From: Pseudopelagicola sp.
GTDB lineage: Bacteria > Pseudomonadota > Alphaproteobacteria > Rhodobacterales > Rhodobacteraceae
DNA length: 64,000 nucleotides
Direction: 5' to 3'
NCBI GenBank assembly: GCA_026195905.1
Contig: JAPHRE010000021.1
Coordinates: 1-64,000, forward strand
Of the stretch, positions 34,450 to 43,177 are shown in pieces. Position 1 is the first letter of the stretch, and every line of letters starts with the position of its first letter. The notes under the pieces are model-generated. The model saw only the letters and a list, made by a program, of their open reading frames with translations, was not told the DNA's origin and made no database searches. The position numbers and the translations under genes were made by a program.

Positions 34450-35535
34450 TCAGGTGCCGGACTTGATCTTGGTCCACATGCGCGTCGCTTTGCGCTGAAC
34501 CTTCGGCGGGTAGCCGTCCTTGGTATAAAGGTTCTCGACGGTTTCCGCGCTTGGGTAAATGGAGGGGTCGCCGATCACGTCCTCTTCGAGGAATTCCTGC
34601 GACGCCAGGTTGCCGTTGGCGTAGTAGACATAGTTCGATGCGGCCGCCATATTTTCGGCATCCATGATGAAGTTCAGGAATGTATGCGCCCCTTCCGGGT
34701 TTGGCGCGTCAATCGGGATCGCCATCTGGTCAAACCACATCAGAGCGCCTTCTTTCGGCGCAAAATAGGCGATTTCAACGCCATTGTCGGCCTCATCCGC
34801 GCGATCGCGCGCCTGAAGAATGTCCCCGGACCAACCAAAGGCGACACAGATATCACCATTGGCCAGTGCGTTGATGTATTCGGAGCTATGAAACTTTTGA
34901 ACATACGGACGCACGCCCATCAGGACGGGTTCTGCCTTGGCAATCACATCGGCGTCCATGCTATTGGGATTTTCACCGATATACTTGAGCGCAGCCGGGA
35001 TCATCTCGTCGGGCGCATCAAGGAAATGCACGCCGCAGCTCGCCAGCTTTTCCATGTTCGCCGGATCAAAGATCAGGGCCAGCGAGTCCACGGGCGCGTC
35101 GTCGCCGAGCACTTCCTTCACCTTACCAACATTCACGCCAAGGCCGGTCGTGCCCCACATATAATTGATCGAATAGGCGTTGCCGGGATCATAATTCGCG
35201 GTGCGGGCTTTGATCTTGTCCCACATATTTTGTTCGTTGGGGAGCTTCGAGAAGTCGAGTTTTTGAAACGCACCGGCGGAAATCTGACGGGCTAGGAACG
35301 ATCCGGTCGGCACGACGACGTCATAACCCGACCCACCGGCCAGCATTTTCGTTTCAAGAACCTCGTTCGAGTCAAATACGTCATAGATCAGGTCGATGCC
35401 GGTCTCTTCTTCGAACTTCGTCAGAAGCTCTTCATCAATATAATCAGACCAGTTGTAAACGCGCACTTCTTCGGCGTTGGCGGCCATCGCGCCAATGGCC
35501 ACGGTGGCGGTCAAGGTCAGAAGGGTGTGTTTCAT
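34450..35535 (-). CDS. potF: Polyamine-binding protein, PotF/SpuD-like
   Basis: The 361-residue periplasmic binding protein has a signal peptide ('HTLLTLTATVAIGAMAANA') and the family opening 'EEVRVYNWSDYIDEELLTKFEEETGIDLIYDVFDSNEVLETKMLAGGSGYDVVVP'. The 'WSDYI' aromatic motif and later 'GWSGDILQARDRA' and 'MWFDQMAIPIDAPN' match the polyamine-contacting positions of PotF. It favours putrescine-type ligands by similarity. It heads the operon and is divergent from the GntR regulator; the start at 35535 replaces a longer TTG reading. Confidence 0.92.
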   Translation of the reverse strand: MKHTLLTLTATVAIGAMAANAEEVRVYNWSDYIDEELLTKFEEETGIDLIYDVFDSNEVLETKMLAGGSGYDVVVPTGSFLARQISAGAFQKLDFSKLPNEQNMWDKIKARTANYDPGNAYSINYMWGTTGLGVNVGKVKEVLGDDAPVDSLALIFDPANMEKLASCGVHFLDAPDEMIPAALKYIGENPNSMDADVIAKAEPVLMGVRPYVQKFHSSEYINALANGDICVAFGWSGDILQARDRADEADNGVEIAYFAPKEGALMWFDQMAIPIDAPNPEGAHTFLNFIMDAENMAAASNYVYYANGNLASQEFLEEDVIGDPSIYPSAETVENLYTKDGYPPKVQRKATRMWTKIKSGT

Positions 35536-35592
35536 TTTTATCTCCCGTTGGATTGGTGGGCGTATGCCCAACCAGAATTTGCAAGAAAATTT

Positions 35593-35600
35593 TTGATCAA
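35593..35600. promoter_or_regulatory. Candidate operator TTGATCAA between potF and the GntR gene
   Basis: A perfect 8-base palindrome TTGATCAA, preceded by an A/T run (AAAATTTT), lies in the 150-base divergent region. The related sequence ATTTGATCATAT occurs in front of the aminotransferase. A GntR/FCD regulator is encoded between the two sites, so it is the natural candidate binder. Confidence 0.4.
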
Positions 35601-35685
35601 GTTTAGGGCATATGGCAACATCGGATTATTCCATAGTCATGGAAAAATGCGCGCGAAGGCGGCGGCAAGAGGGAGAGTTGCTCAA

Positions 35686-36405
35686 ATGTCAGGCGTTAGT
35701 GCCCCAAGACAGGTGGATGTCTATCGTGATGAAATCTCACAACGTATTCCCGTTCACCAGCAGGTTTATGAAGATCTTCGGAGCCGTATTCTTTTTGGAG
35801 AGCTCGCACCCGGACAGCCGGTAACAATTCAGGGGCTTGTCGAAACCTTAGGTGCCGGCATGACGCCGGTGCGTGAAGCGATTCGAAGGCTTACGTCGGA
35901 GGGCGCGCTGGAATTTCAGGGCAATCGCCGCGTCACGGTGCCGACGCCCAATACCGCTTGTATCGAAGAACTGATTGTTGCCCGCAGAGCACTTGAGCCA
36001 GAGCTTGCACGGCGGGCAACGCATAAGGCAAGCCCGCAGGATATCGACATTTTGGAAGGGATCGACACCGCGTTGGACGCGGCGATCGCGCGTGGCGATG
36101 TCAGTGCGTATTTGCATTTGAATTACGAATTTCATTCAAAGCTCTACACCATTGCCAGCACACCGGTTCTATTGGCCATTGTAGAAGGCCTCTGGCTGCG
36201 TTTTGGCCCGTCATTGCGCGTTGTGTGTGGGCGTATGGGGACGCAGAACCTCCCGGATAAACACAAGGAAACTGTTGCCGCTTTGCGTGCAGAGGATGAA
36301 GAGGCGGTCGCCGCAGCCATTCGGGATGACGTTGTGCAGGGGATGGAACAGGTGCGCGAAGTGCTTGAGAGCAATGCGCTGACGGGCGAGATGATTGACA
36401 CGTAA
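35686..36405 (+). CDS. GntR-family (FCD) transcriptional regulator of polyamine genes
   Basis: The 239-residue protein has an N-terminal winged helix ('VHQQVYEDLRSRILFGELAPGQPVTIQGLVETLGAGMTPVREAIRRLTSEGALEFQGNRRVTV') and a helical FCD effector domain with the metal-ligand-like 'LHLNYEFHSKLYTIA'. The start at 35686 has an AGGGAG site; the track ORF reads 159 bases too far upstream. It lies between the divergent transporter operon and the aminotransferase. Control of both is likely; the effector (a polyamine or a breakdown product) is inference. Confidence 0.88.
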   Translation: MSGVSAPRQVDVYRDEISQRIPVHQQVYEDLRSRILFGELAPGQPVTIQGLVETLGAGMTPVREAIRRLTSEGALEFQGNRRVTVPTPNTACIEELIVARRALEPELARRATHKASPQDIDILEGIDTALDAAIARGDVSAYLHLNYEFHSKLYTIASTPVLLAIVEGLWLRFGPSLRVVCGRMGTQNLPDKHKETVAALRAEDEEAVAAAIRDDVVQGMEQVREVLESNALTGEMIDT

Positions 36406-36408
36406 AAA

Positions 36409-36422
36409 TTTGATCATATTCT
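36409..36422. promoter_or_regulatory. Candidate operator TTTGATCATATTCT upstream of the aminotransferase
   Basis: The stretch AAAAATTTGATCATAT starts immediately after the GntR stop, about 65 bases before the aminotransferase ATG. It shares TTTGATCA with the candidate operator at 35593, and both follow an A/T run. Confidence 0.38.
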
Positions 36423-36479
36423 GCCCTCAACCGCGTTGATACGGCCTATCGACGCTATTCGTTACAAAGAGGCACGCCC

Positions 36480-37868
36480 ATGAATATGATCACCAACCAC
36501 ATGCCGACAGCGGAGCTTCAGGCTCTGGATGCGGCGCATCACGTTCATCCCTTCTCCGCGCAGGGAGAGCTTGCTGAAAAAGGGGCGCGCGTCATTGTGC
36601 GGGCCAAAGGCGTAACGCTCGTCGATTCCGAAGGTGTGGAAATTCTTGATGCAATGGCGGGCCTGTGGTGCGTCAATATCGGGTATGGCCGTGAGGAGCT
36701 TGCCGATGTCGCGGCGCGTCAGATGCGCGAATTGCCTTATTATAATACTTTCTTCCAAACGACCCATGTCCCGGTGATTGCCCTTTCGGCGCGGCTTGCC
36801 GAGCTTGCGCCGGGCGATCTGAATCATGTTTTTTATGGTGGGTCGGGGTCTGAAGCGAATGACACCAATTTGCGCCTTGTGCGCACCTATTGGGCCGAAA
36901 AGGGCAAGCCTGAAAAGAAAGTCGTCATTAGCCGCAAGAACGCCTACCACGGCTCGACCGTCGCGGCGGCAAGTCTTGGCGGCATGAGTGGGATGCACGC
37001 GCAAGGCGGCCTGCCTATTCCCGACATTCACCATATTGATCAACCCGATTGGTATGCTGAGGGCGGAGACATGAGTCCCGAAGATTTTGGCATTGCACGG
37101 GCGCGCCAGCTTGAAGAGGCTATTCTTGAGCTGGGCGAAGAGCGGGTCGCGGCCTTTATCGCAGAACCCGTGCAGGGGGCAGGGGGCGTCATCGTTGCAC
37201 CGGATAGCTATTGGCCCGAGATTCAGCGCATTTGCGACAAATATGAGATTCTCCTGATCGCGGATGAAGTCATCTGTGGCTTTGGCCGCACGGGCGAATG
37301 GTTTGGCTCGCAAACACTTGGTATTCGCCCAGATATCATGACCGTCGCCAAGGGGCTTAGTTCGGGCTATGTGCCGATTGCTGCGTCGATCCTGTCTGAT
37401 GAGGTTGCGGAAGTTATCGGAGGCACCGAGTTTAATCATGGGTATACCTATTCCGGGCACCCGGTGGCCGCGGCGGTTGCGCTTGAAAACCTGCGTATCC
37501 TAGATGAGGAAAACATCATCGAAACGGTGCGGACCGAGACGGCCCCTTATCTCAAGAAGAAGTGGGAGGCCTTGGCGGACCATCCGCTTGTCGGAGAGGC
37601 CAGGATCGTCGGCATGATGGGGTCGATTGCCCTTACGCCAAACAAAGCCACGCGCGCACCTTTTAAGGCACCGGCGGGCACGGTAGGCTTCAAGTGCCGC
37701 GAGCATTGCTTTGCCAACAATCTGATTATGCGCCATGTCGGGGATCGGATGGTGATTTCCCCGCCGCTTGTTATCTCGAAGGCCGAGATCGACACGCTGA
37801 TCGAGAGAGCGACGCGCGCGCTGGACTTGACGTATGAGCAACTTGTCAAAGAAGGGCTTTATGCCTGA
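36480..37868 (+). CDS. spuC: Class III aminotransferase, putrescine/polyamine:pyruvate type (SpuC-like)
   Basis: The 462-residue PLP enzyme has 'HVFYGGSGSEANDTNLRLVRTYW' (cofactor phosphate region), 'RKNAYHGSTVAAASLGGM', 'IADEVICGFGRTGEWFGSQ' (PLP-binding aspartate) and the Schiff-base lysine in 'MTVAKGLSSGYVPIAAS' (about residue 291). Sequence and length resemble SpuC, which transfers the amino group of putrescine or related amines to pyruvate. An AGAGG site precedes the ATG. It stands between the GntR regulator and a second transporter, and has its own terminator. Confidence 0.88.
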   Translation: MNMITNHMPTAELQALDAAHHVHPFSAQGELAEKGARVIVRAKGVTLVDSEGVEILDAMAGLWCVNIGYGREELADVAARQMRELPYYNTFFQTTHVPVIALSARLAELAPGDLNHVFYGGSGSEANDTNLRLVRTYWAEKGKPEKKVVISRKNAYHGSTVAAASLGGMSGMHAQGGLPIPDIHHIDQPDWYAEGGDMSPEDFGIARARQLEEAILELGEERVAAFIAEPVQGAGGVIVAPDSYWPEIQRICDKYEILLIADEVICGFGRTGEWFGSQTLGIRPDIMTVAKGLSSGYVPIAASILSDEVAEVIGGTEFNHGYTYSGHPVAAAVALENLRILDEENIIETVRTETAPYLKKKWEALADHPLVGEARIVGMMGSIALTPNKATRAPFKAPAGTVGFKCREHCFANNLIMRHVGDRMVISPPLVISKAEIDTLIERATRALDLTYEQLVKEGLYA

Positions 37869-38252
37869 GTGCTCTGACATTATGACGAAAAACCGCGTGG
37901 CGCTGGACTGTCAGGTGATGAAAAATTTGTCAAATCCAGAAGGGGCGCTCAAGTTTTAGGCGCCTCTTTGATTTTGTGAAAAAATCACACGCAACCATTG
38001 GTTGATGGGTCGGTGTGCCAAACACGGCCTTCAAGGAAATTTCCCATTTCGACTCATGATTCTGATCCCTTCCAAACTGGGCGGAATGTCGATTTTTAGA
38101 CAGAAACCGTCGCAAAGCATGCCGTTTGGCCGGATAAAGCAGCCCTAGGGTCGGGTTTTGTATCGGGTGTTGCACTTACCCAAGAGGGTGTGCTTACATT
38201 TCAAGCAATAGGGCAGAGACAATCTGCCGATAAACAACACAGGGAGCCAGTT
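37869..38252. other. Intergenic region before the second transporter
   Basis: This 384-base gap holds a short inverted repeat ATTTG-T-CAAAT at 37925-37935, the aminotransferase terminator at 37942-37976, and otherwise A/T-richer sequence leading to the second ABC operon, whose promoter should lie here. The 81-residue minus-strand ORF at 37930-38175 has no ribosome site or recognisable content, and I do not accept it as a gene. Confidence 0.5.
37942..37976 (+). terminator. Rho-independent terminator after the aminotransferase
   Basis: GGGGCGC and GCGCCTC form a 7-bp stem (one G-T pair) around an 11-base loop, followed by TTTGATTTT. It lies about 70 bases past the aminotransferase stop. Confidence 0.72.
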
Positions 38253-39356
38253 TTGGCCGATTCTGCATCGAACGACGCTTTCGTTGAATTCGAACGCGTT
38301 CAGAAAAGCTATGATGGCGAAACGCTCGTCGTAAAAGATCTTAACCTCAAAATGCCCAAAGGCGAGTTTCTTACGATGCTTGGCCCGTCCGGCTCGGGCA
38401 AGACGACTTGCCTTATGATGCTGGCTGGTTTCGAAACGGCAACGCATGGGGATATCCGCCTCGACGGGGTTTCGATCAACAACATTCCTCCGCACAAACG
38501 CGGCATTGGCATGGTCTTTCAGAACTATGCACTTTTCCCGCACATGACGATCGCCGAGAACCTGAGCTTCCCGCTTGAAGTTCGCAAGATGGGCAAGTCG
38601 GAGCGTGAAGCAAAAATCAAACGTGCCCTCGATATGGTCGAGATGGGCGACTTTGGCGGTCGCCGCCCGTCGCAACTCTCGGGTGGTCAGCAACAACGTG
38701 TTGCTCTGGCGCGTGCCCTCGTCTTTGAGCCGGAATTGGTTCTAATGGACGAACCGCTTGGCGCGCTTGACAAGCAACTCCGCGAGAAGATGCAGTTCGA
38801 AATCACGCACCTCGCCCATAGTCTTGGGATCACGACGGTGTATGTGACCCACGACCAAACCGAAGCTCTGACAATGTCGGACCGCGTGGCGGTATTTGAC
38901 GATGGCCGGATTCAACAGCTTGCTCCGCCGGATCAGCTTTATGAAGCGCCGATCAATAGCTTCGTCGCCCAGTTCATCGGCGAAAACAATACGCTCGAAG
39001 GCACCGTCAAAGAAATCAAGAATGGCCTTGCGCTGGTTCAGCTTGATGACGGTGGGCTGATTGACTGTAGCCCGGTCCACGAATCCGTGAAGGCGGGAGC
39101 GCGAACTCGCGTGTCGATCCGCCCCGAGCGTGTCGAATATAACAAAGACCGCCTCCAGGAAGGGGCGCATACGCTCAAAGCAGAAGTGCTTGAGTTTATC
39201 TATATGGGGGACATTTTCCGCACCCGTCTTCGGGTTGCGGGCAATGATGAGTTCATCATCAAAACCCGGAATGCACCAGACCAGGTTCGCCTCAAGCCGG
39301 GCGAGACTATCGAAATTGGCTGGTTGCCGGAAGATTGCCGCGCGCTGGATGCTTAA
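38253..39356 (+). CDS. Second polyamine-type ABC transporter ATPase
   Basis: The 367-residue ATPase has Walker A 'MLGPSGSGKTTCLMMLAG', signature 'LSGGQQQRVALARALVFEPELVLMDEPLGALDKQLR', 'VTHDQTEALTMSDRVAVFDDG' and a C-terminal TOBE domain ('SIRPERVEYN'). It is PotA-like but distinct from the ATPase at 33-34 kb. I prefer the TTG start at 38253 (GGGAG 6 bases upstream, product 'ADSASNDAFVEFERVQKSYDG') to the GTG at 38190, which lacks a properly spaced site. It heads ATPase - binding protein - permease - permease. Confidence 0.88.
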   Translation: MADSASNDAFVEFERVQKSYDGETLVVKDLNLKMPKGEFLTMLGPSGSGKTTCLMMLAGFETATHGDIRLDGVSINNIPPHKRGIGMVFQNYALFPHMTIAENLSFPLEVRKMGKSEREAKIKRALDMVEMGDFGGRRPSQLSGGQQQRVALARALVFEPELVLMDEPLGALDKQLREKMQFEITHLAHSLGITTVYVTHDQTEALTMSDRVAVFDDGRIQQLAPPDQLYEAPINSFVAQFIGENNTLEGTVKEIKNGLALVQLDDGGLIDCSPVHESVKAGARTRVSIRPERVEYNKDRLQEGAHTLKAEVLEFIYMGDIFRTRLRVAGNDEFIIKTRNAPDQVRLKPGETIEIGWLPEDCRALDA

Positions 39357-39426
39357 TCCAGCACGTCGCGGCATCTCTCGGGAGACCGGGAGACACGTAA
39401 CAAAAGTTCAACAAGGAGAGAAAACT

Positions 39427-40530
39427 ATGAAGTTTACCAAACTGACCGCACTGGCGCTTTCGACAGCGATTTGCGCACCGGCGGCCTTTGCGGCTGATAT
39501 GGCCGACGAAATGACCATCGTATCGTGGGGCGGCGCGTATTCCCACTCTCAGCAGATGGCATATCACGAACCCTATATGGCCAAGACCGGCGTCAAGATC
39601 ATCAACGATGAAAGCTCGAACGAAGCCGTGGCCAAGCTGCGCGCTATGAACGAAGCGGGTAACGTGACTTGGGACGTTGTGGACGTTGTGGCGGCTGACG
39701 CTATGCGTCTGTGTGACGAAGGTCTGGCGATGGAAATCGACCCGGACACCATGCTCGCACCGGCACCCGATGGCACTTCGGCGGCTGACGACTTTGGCGA
39801 ACTCCTCGTGTCCGAGTGTTTCATCCCGCAGATCGTTTACTCGACGACCTTTGGCTACCGCACCGACCTCGTGGGTGACACACCCCCGACCAGCGTCTGT
39901 GACGTGTTCGATCTCGAAGGGTATCCGGGCAAGCGCGCGCTCGAAAAGCGTCCGATCAACAACATGGAATGGGCACTTCTCTGCGACGGCGTTCCGAAAG
40001 CAGAAGTCTATGACGTTCTCGAAACCCCCGAGGGTCAAGAGCGCGCTCTTGCCAAGCTCGACACGATCAAAGACAGCGTTATCTGGTGGTCGGCTGGTGC
40101 CGATACTCCGCAGCTTCTCGCGGACGGCGAAGTCGTGATGGGTTCGACCTATAACGGTCGTCTGTTCTCGGTCATCGAAGAGCAGGATCAGCCGGTCGCG
40201 ATGCTCTGGGACGCACAGGTGTTTGATCTTGACGGCTGGATCATTCCCGCCGGTCTGAGCGAAGAACGCAAAGCACGCGCCCTCGACTACATTATGTTCG
40301 CAACCGACACGCAGCGTCTCGCGGATCAGGCCAAATACATCTCTTATGGCCCGGCACGTAAGTCCTCGGCACCGCTGGTTGGCAAGCACGAAGAGCTTGG
40401 CATCGAAATGGCGCCGCACATGCCGACTGACCCGGAAAACGCCAAGAACACGTTCCTCTACAACTACGAGTTCTGGGCTGACTATCGCGACGACATCGAC
40501 GCGAAATTCCAGGCTTGGCTCGCCAAGTAA
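39427..40530 (+). CDS. Second transporter substrate-binding protein, PotD-like
   Basis: The 367-residue binding protein has a signal peptide ('LTALALSTAICAPAAFA') and a PotD-fold sequence: 'MTIVSWGGAYSHSQQMAYHEPYMAKTGVKIINDESSNEAVAKLRAMNEAGNVTWDVVDV'. Unlike PotF it lacks the 'WSDYI' motif and has four cysteines in the mature part, so the ligand may be another polyamine or a different cationic compound. A near-perfect AAGGAGA site precedes the ATG, and codon use looks strongly optimised, both signs of high expression. The track ORF start at 39130 lies within the ATPase gene and is wrong. Confidence 0.9.
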   Translation: MKFTKLTALALSTAICAPAAFAADMADEMTIVSWGGAYSHSQQMAYHEPYMAKTGVKIINDESSNEAVAKLRAMNEAGNVTWDVVDVVAADAMRLCDEGLAMEIDPDTMLAPAPDGTSAADDFGELLVSECFIPQIVYSTTFGYRTDLVGDTPPTSVCDVFDLEGYPGKRALEKRPINNMEWALLCDGVPKAEVYDVLETPEGQERALAKLDTIKDSVIWWSAGADTPQLLADGEVVMGSTYNGRLFSVIEEQDQPVAMLWDAQVFDLDGWIIPAGLSEERKARALDYIMFATDTQRLADQAKYISYGPARKSSAPLVGKHEELGIEMAPHMPTDPENAKNTFLYNYEFWADYRDDIDAKFQAWLAK

Positions 40531-40652
40531 ATCGACGACCCAAATGGCGCAGGGGGGCGATGCACGCCCCTCTGCATCCGATGCAAACCCGCATCAAATG
40601 TCCTTGCGGACCAAATGAGCGCCGAAAATAGGCGACACAAACGGGGAGCCAC

Positions 40653-41924
40653 ATGAGCGACACCACCGATACCGGCCCGGTTCTTGCGGCCGACGGCACA
40701 CCGCTTAAACGTAGCCTTGCGCGCGCGTTGCGGAGACAGAAGCTCCGCGCGCTGATGCTGATCGCGCCTCTGCTTTTATTCGTTCTTTTGACATTTATTC
40801 TCCCGATCGTGGATATGCTTTTCCGCTCGGTCGAGAACCAGATTGTCTCAGAAACCCTTCCGAAAACGGTCGTTGAGTTGCGGGATTGGGATGCCAGTTC
40901 CGGTGAATTGCCGGGCGAAGCTGTTTTCGCCGCCCTTGCCGCGGACATGAAAGTCGCGGTCGAGGAAAAAACCCACACGCGTCTTGGTTCGAGATTGAAC
41001 TACGAAAAGACGGGCATGTCCTCGCTATTCCGCAAATCGGGCCGCAAGGTCAAACGCTGGGATCTTGTTGAAGACGCGCCGTTCAAAGAAAAATTCATAG
41101 ATATCGACAAGGATTGGGGCGACATTGAGGTTTGGCGCACGATTCAGACCTATAGCCCGAAGCTGACGAATGGCTACTTCCTCAATTCGGTTGATATGCA
41201 AAAAGGCGTCGATGGCGCCGAGGCCCGTCCCGAAAACCAACAGATCTACATAACGCTGTTCGGGCGAACGCTTTTCATGTCTCTGATGATTACCGGGAGC
41301 TGTATTCTTCTTGCCTATCCCGTGGCGTGGATTCTTGCGAACTTACCGTCACGAACGGCTAATATGTTGATGATCCTTGTCCTTCTCCCCTTCTGGACGT
41401 CCCTTCTTGTGCGCACATCCGCATGGAAAGTGATGCTGCAACAACAGGGGGTGATCAACGATGTGTTGGTCTGGCTTGGCTTGGTCGCGGACGATTCCCG
41501 ATTGGTTATGATCAACAACCAGTTCGGCACAATCGTCGCCATGACGCATATTCTTTTGCCCTTCATGATCTTGCCGATGTATTCGGTGATGCAGACCATT
41601 GCGCCAACCTATCTACGCGCGGCGAAATCGCTTGGGGCGACGAATTGGACGGCCTTTTGGCGGGTCTATTTCCCGCAATCCGTGCCGGGCATCGGCGCGG
41701 GGTCTATCCTCGTCTTTATCCTCGCGATCGGCTACTACATCACGCCGGAAATCGTTGGCGGGACCAAGGGTGTCTTCATCTCGAACCGGATCGCTTACCA
41801 CATTTCAAGCTCACTCAACTGGGGCCTTGCGGCCGCATTGGGGACGATCCTTCTGGCTGTGGTCCTGATACTCTACTGGGCCTATGACAAGATCGTCGGC
41901 ATCGACAACGTGAAATTGGGATAA
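40653..41924 (+). CDS. Second transporter permease 1 (PotB-like, with enlarged periplasmic loop)
   Basis: The 423-residue permease is well above the usual ~280-300 for PotB. The first helix ('LRALMLIAPLLLFVLLTFILPIVDMLF') is followed by about 140 charged residues ('KVAVEEKTHTRLGSRLNYEKTGMSSLFRKSGRKVKRWDLVEDAPFKEKFIDIDKDWGDIEVW') before helix 2, roughly 75 more than in its counterpart at 32.4 kb. The remaining helices and the EAA loop 'LRAAKSLGATNWTAFWRVYFPQSVPG' are normal. GGGGAG precedes the ATG. The extra loop would face the periplasm, where the binding protein docks. Confidence 0.88.
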   Translation: MSDTTDTGPVLAADGTPLKRSLARALRRQKLRALMLIAPLLLFVLLTFILPIVDMLFRSVENQIVSETLPKTVVELRDWDASSGELPGEAVFAALAADMKVAVEEKTHTRLGSRLNYEKTGMSSLFRKSGRKVKRWDLVEDAPFKEKFIDIDKDWGDIEVWRTIQTYSPKLTNGYFLNSVDMQKGVDGAEARPENQQIYITLFGRTLFMSLMITGSCILLAYPVAWILANLPSRTANMLMILVLLPFWTSLLVRTSAWKVMLQQQGVINDVLVWLGLVADDSRLVMINNQFGTIVAMTHILLPFMILPMYSVMQTIAPTYLRAAKSLGATNWTAFWRVYFPQSVPGIGAGSILVFILAIGYYITPEIVGGTKGVFISNRIAYHISSSLNWGLAAALGTILLAVVLILYWAYDKIVGIDNVKLG

Positions 41925-41929
41925 GAGAC

Positions 41930-43105
41930 ATGGCACTAACACCCGTTACTCCACAAACTCCCGGTTTCACCGCAGCGGTCTCTGCCGCGTTCGGTGCCTT
42001 CTTCGGGCTTTTCATTGGCACGGCGCAGGGGTCAGGACTCCTTGGGGTCTTGATCGGGTCCGGCGTTCTCGCTGCGCTGGCCTTCGCGTTCAAAACAGTC
42101 CTGAAACAAGAAAAACCCGCCCGCCTTGCGACGGTGCTAGGGTTTGGTGCCGTGGGTTATGCCCTTGGCGGCGTTCCGGCGCTCGTGATCGGTGCGCTTT
42201 TGGGATGGTTCTTTGGCTGGCTCATCTTCTTTGTCGGAGAAAGCCGCTATCGCCGGACGCTTGCCCCTTATCTGACCCCCGGCCAAGTCTTGTGGCATTA
42301 CACATTCCGCATCATCTGCGGCGCGATTTTCGTCTTCCTCATCACGCCGATTCTTGTGGTTCTACCGCTGTCGTTCAACGCGGAAAACTTCTTTACCTTC
42401 ACGCCAGAGATGCTCCGGTTTGACCCAGAAGGTTACTCGCTGCGTCATTACAAGGATTTCTTTTCCAGTAGCGACTGGCAGAACAGCCTGAAAAACTCGG
42501 TGATGATCGCACCGATGGCGACGATCCTCTCGGTCGGCTTTGGGACGTTGGCGGCCATTGGTCTTAGCTCGGAACACGTTCCGTTTCGGCGTGCGATCAT
42601 GGCGATCCTGATTTCTCCGATGATTGTGCCGTTGATTATCTCGGCGGCGGGCATGTACTTTTTCTATAGCCGGATCGGCCTTCAGGGCACGTATCTCGGC
42701 GTGGTTCTTGCACATGCGGCGTTGGGGATTCCCTTTGTCATCATCACCGTCACGGCGACGCTTGTCGGGTTCGACCGGTCGTTGACCCGTGCGGCGGCGA
42801 ACATGGGCGCGGACCCTGTCAAAACCTTCTTCAAGGTTCAGATGCCGCTTATCCTGCCGGGTGTGGTGTCGGGCGGTCTCTTCGCCTTCATCACGTCCTT
42901 TGATGAGGTTGTCGTGGTGCTTTTCGTTGGCTCCGCGGGTCAGAAAACCCTGCCTTGGCAGATGTTTACCGGGCTGCGCGAACAAATTAGCCCGACGATC
43001 CTTGCCGTGGCGACGATCCTTGTTGCGATTTCGATCCTGCTATTGACGACGGTCGAAATGCTGCGCCGTCGTTCGGAACGACTCCGGGGGATGTCGCCGC
43101 AATAA
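41930..43105 (+). CDS. Second transporter permease 2 (PotC-like, with N-terminal membrane extension)
   Basis: The 391-residue permease has about 110 extra N-terminal residues with three to four small-residue-rich hydrophobic segments ('FTAAVSAAFGAFFGLFIGTAQG', 'GLLGVLIGSGVLAALAFAF', 'TVLGFGAVGYALGGVPALVIGALLGWFFGWLIFFVG'). The ordinary PotC core then begins ('WHYTFRIICGAIFVFLITPILVVLPLSFNAENFFTF'). The EAA loop is 'TRAAANMGADPVKTFFKVQMPLILPGVVSG'. It starts 5 bases after the first permease and ends the operon at a good terminator. Confidence 0.88.
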   Translation: MALTPVTPQTPGFTAAVSAAFGAFFGLFIGTAQGSGLLGVLIGSGVLAALAFAFKTVLKQEKPARLATVLGFGAVGYALGGVPALVIGALLGWFFGWLIFFVGESRYRRTLAPYLTPGQVLWHYTFRIICGAIFVFLITPILVVLPLSFNAENFFTFTPEMLRFDPEGYSLRHYKDFFSSSDWQNSLKNSVMIAPMATILSVGFGTLAAIGLSSEHVPFRRAIMAILISPMIVPLIISAAGMYFFYSRIGLQGTYLGVVLAHAALGIPFVIITVTATLVGFDRSLTRAAANMGADPVKTFFKVQMPLILPGVVSGGLFAFITSFDEVVVVLFVGSAGQKTLPWQMFTGLREQISPTILAVATILVAISILLLTTVEMLRRRSERLRGMSPQ

Positions 43106-43135
43106 TGCGGGTCGGCGTTTAAGAAAAAGTAAAAT

Positions 43136-43155
43136 GGGCGGTCACGCCCCTTTTT
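43136..43155 (+). terminator. Terminator between the permease operon and the transglycosylase
   Basis: GGGCG-GTCA-CGCCC is flanked by AAAAT on the left and CTTTTT on the right, so it can terminate the plus-strand operon and perhaps the convergent minus-strand gene as well. Confidence 0.78.
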
Positions 43156-43177
43156 CTGTGCGTTGAAGCCGCCGCGA

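Noticed and set aside
36462-37460. 332-residue minus-strand ORF over the aminotransferase
   Set aside because: It is antisense to conserved PLP-enzyme motifs and contains no independent family features.
37930-38175. 81-residue minus-strand ORF in the intergenic gap before the second transporter
   Set aside because: It covers a terminator and the presumed promoter, lacks a ribosome site and matches nothing recognisable.
39307-40419. 370-residue minus-strand ORF over the second binding-protein gene
   Set aside because: The opposite frame encodes a complete binding protein with signal peptide and strong ribosome site. The antisense frame is rich in His, Arg and Phe, typical of shadow translation.
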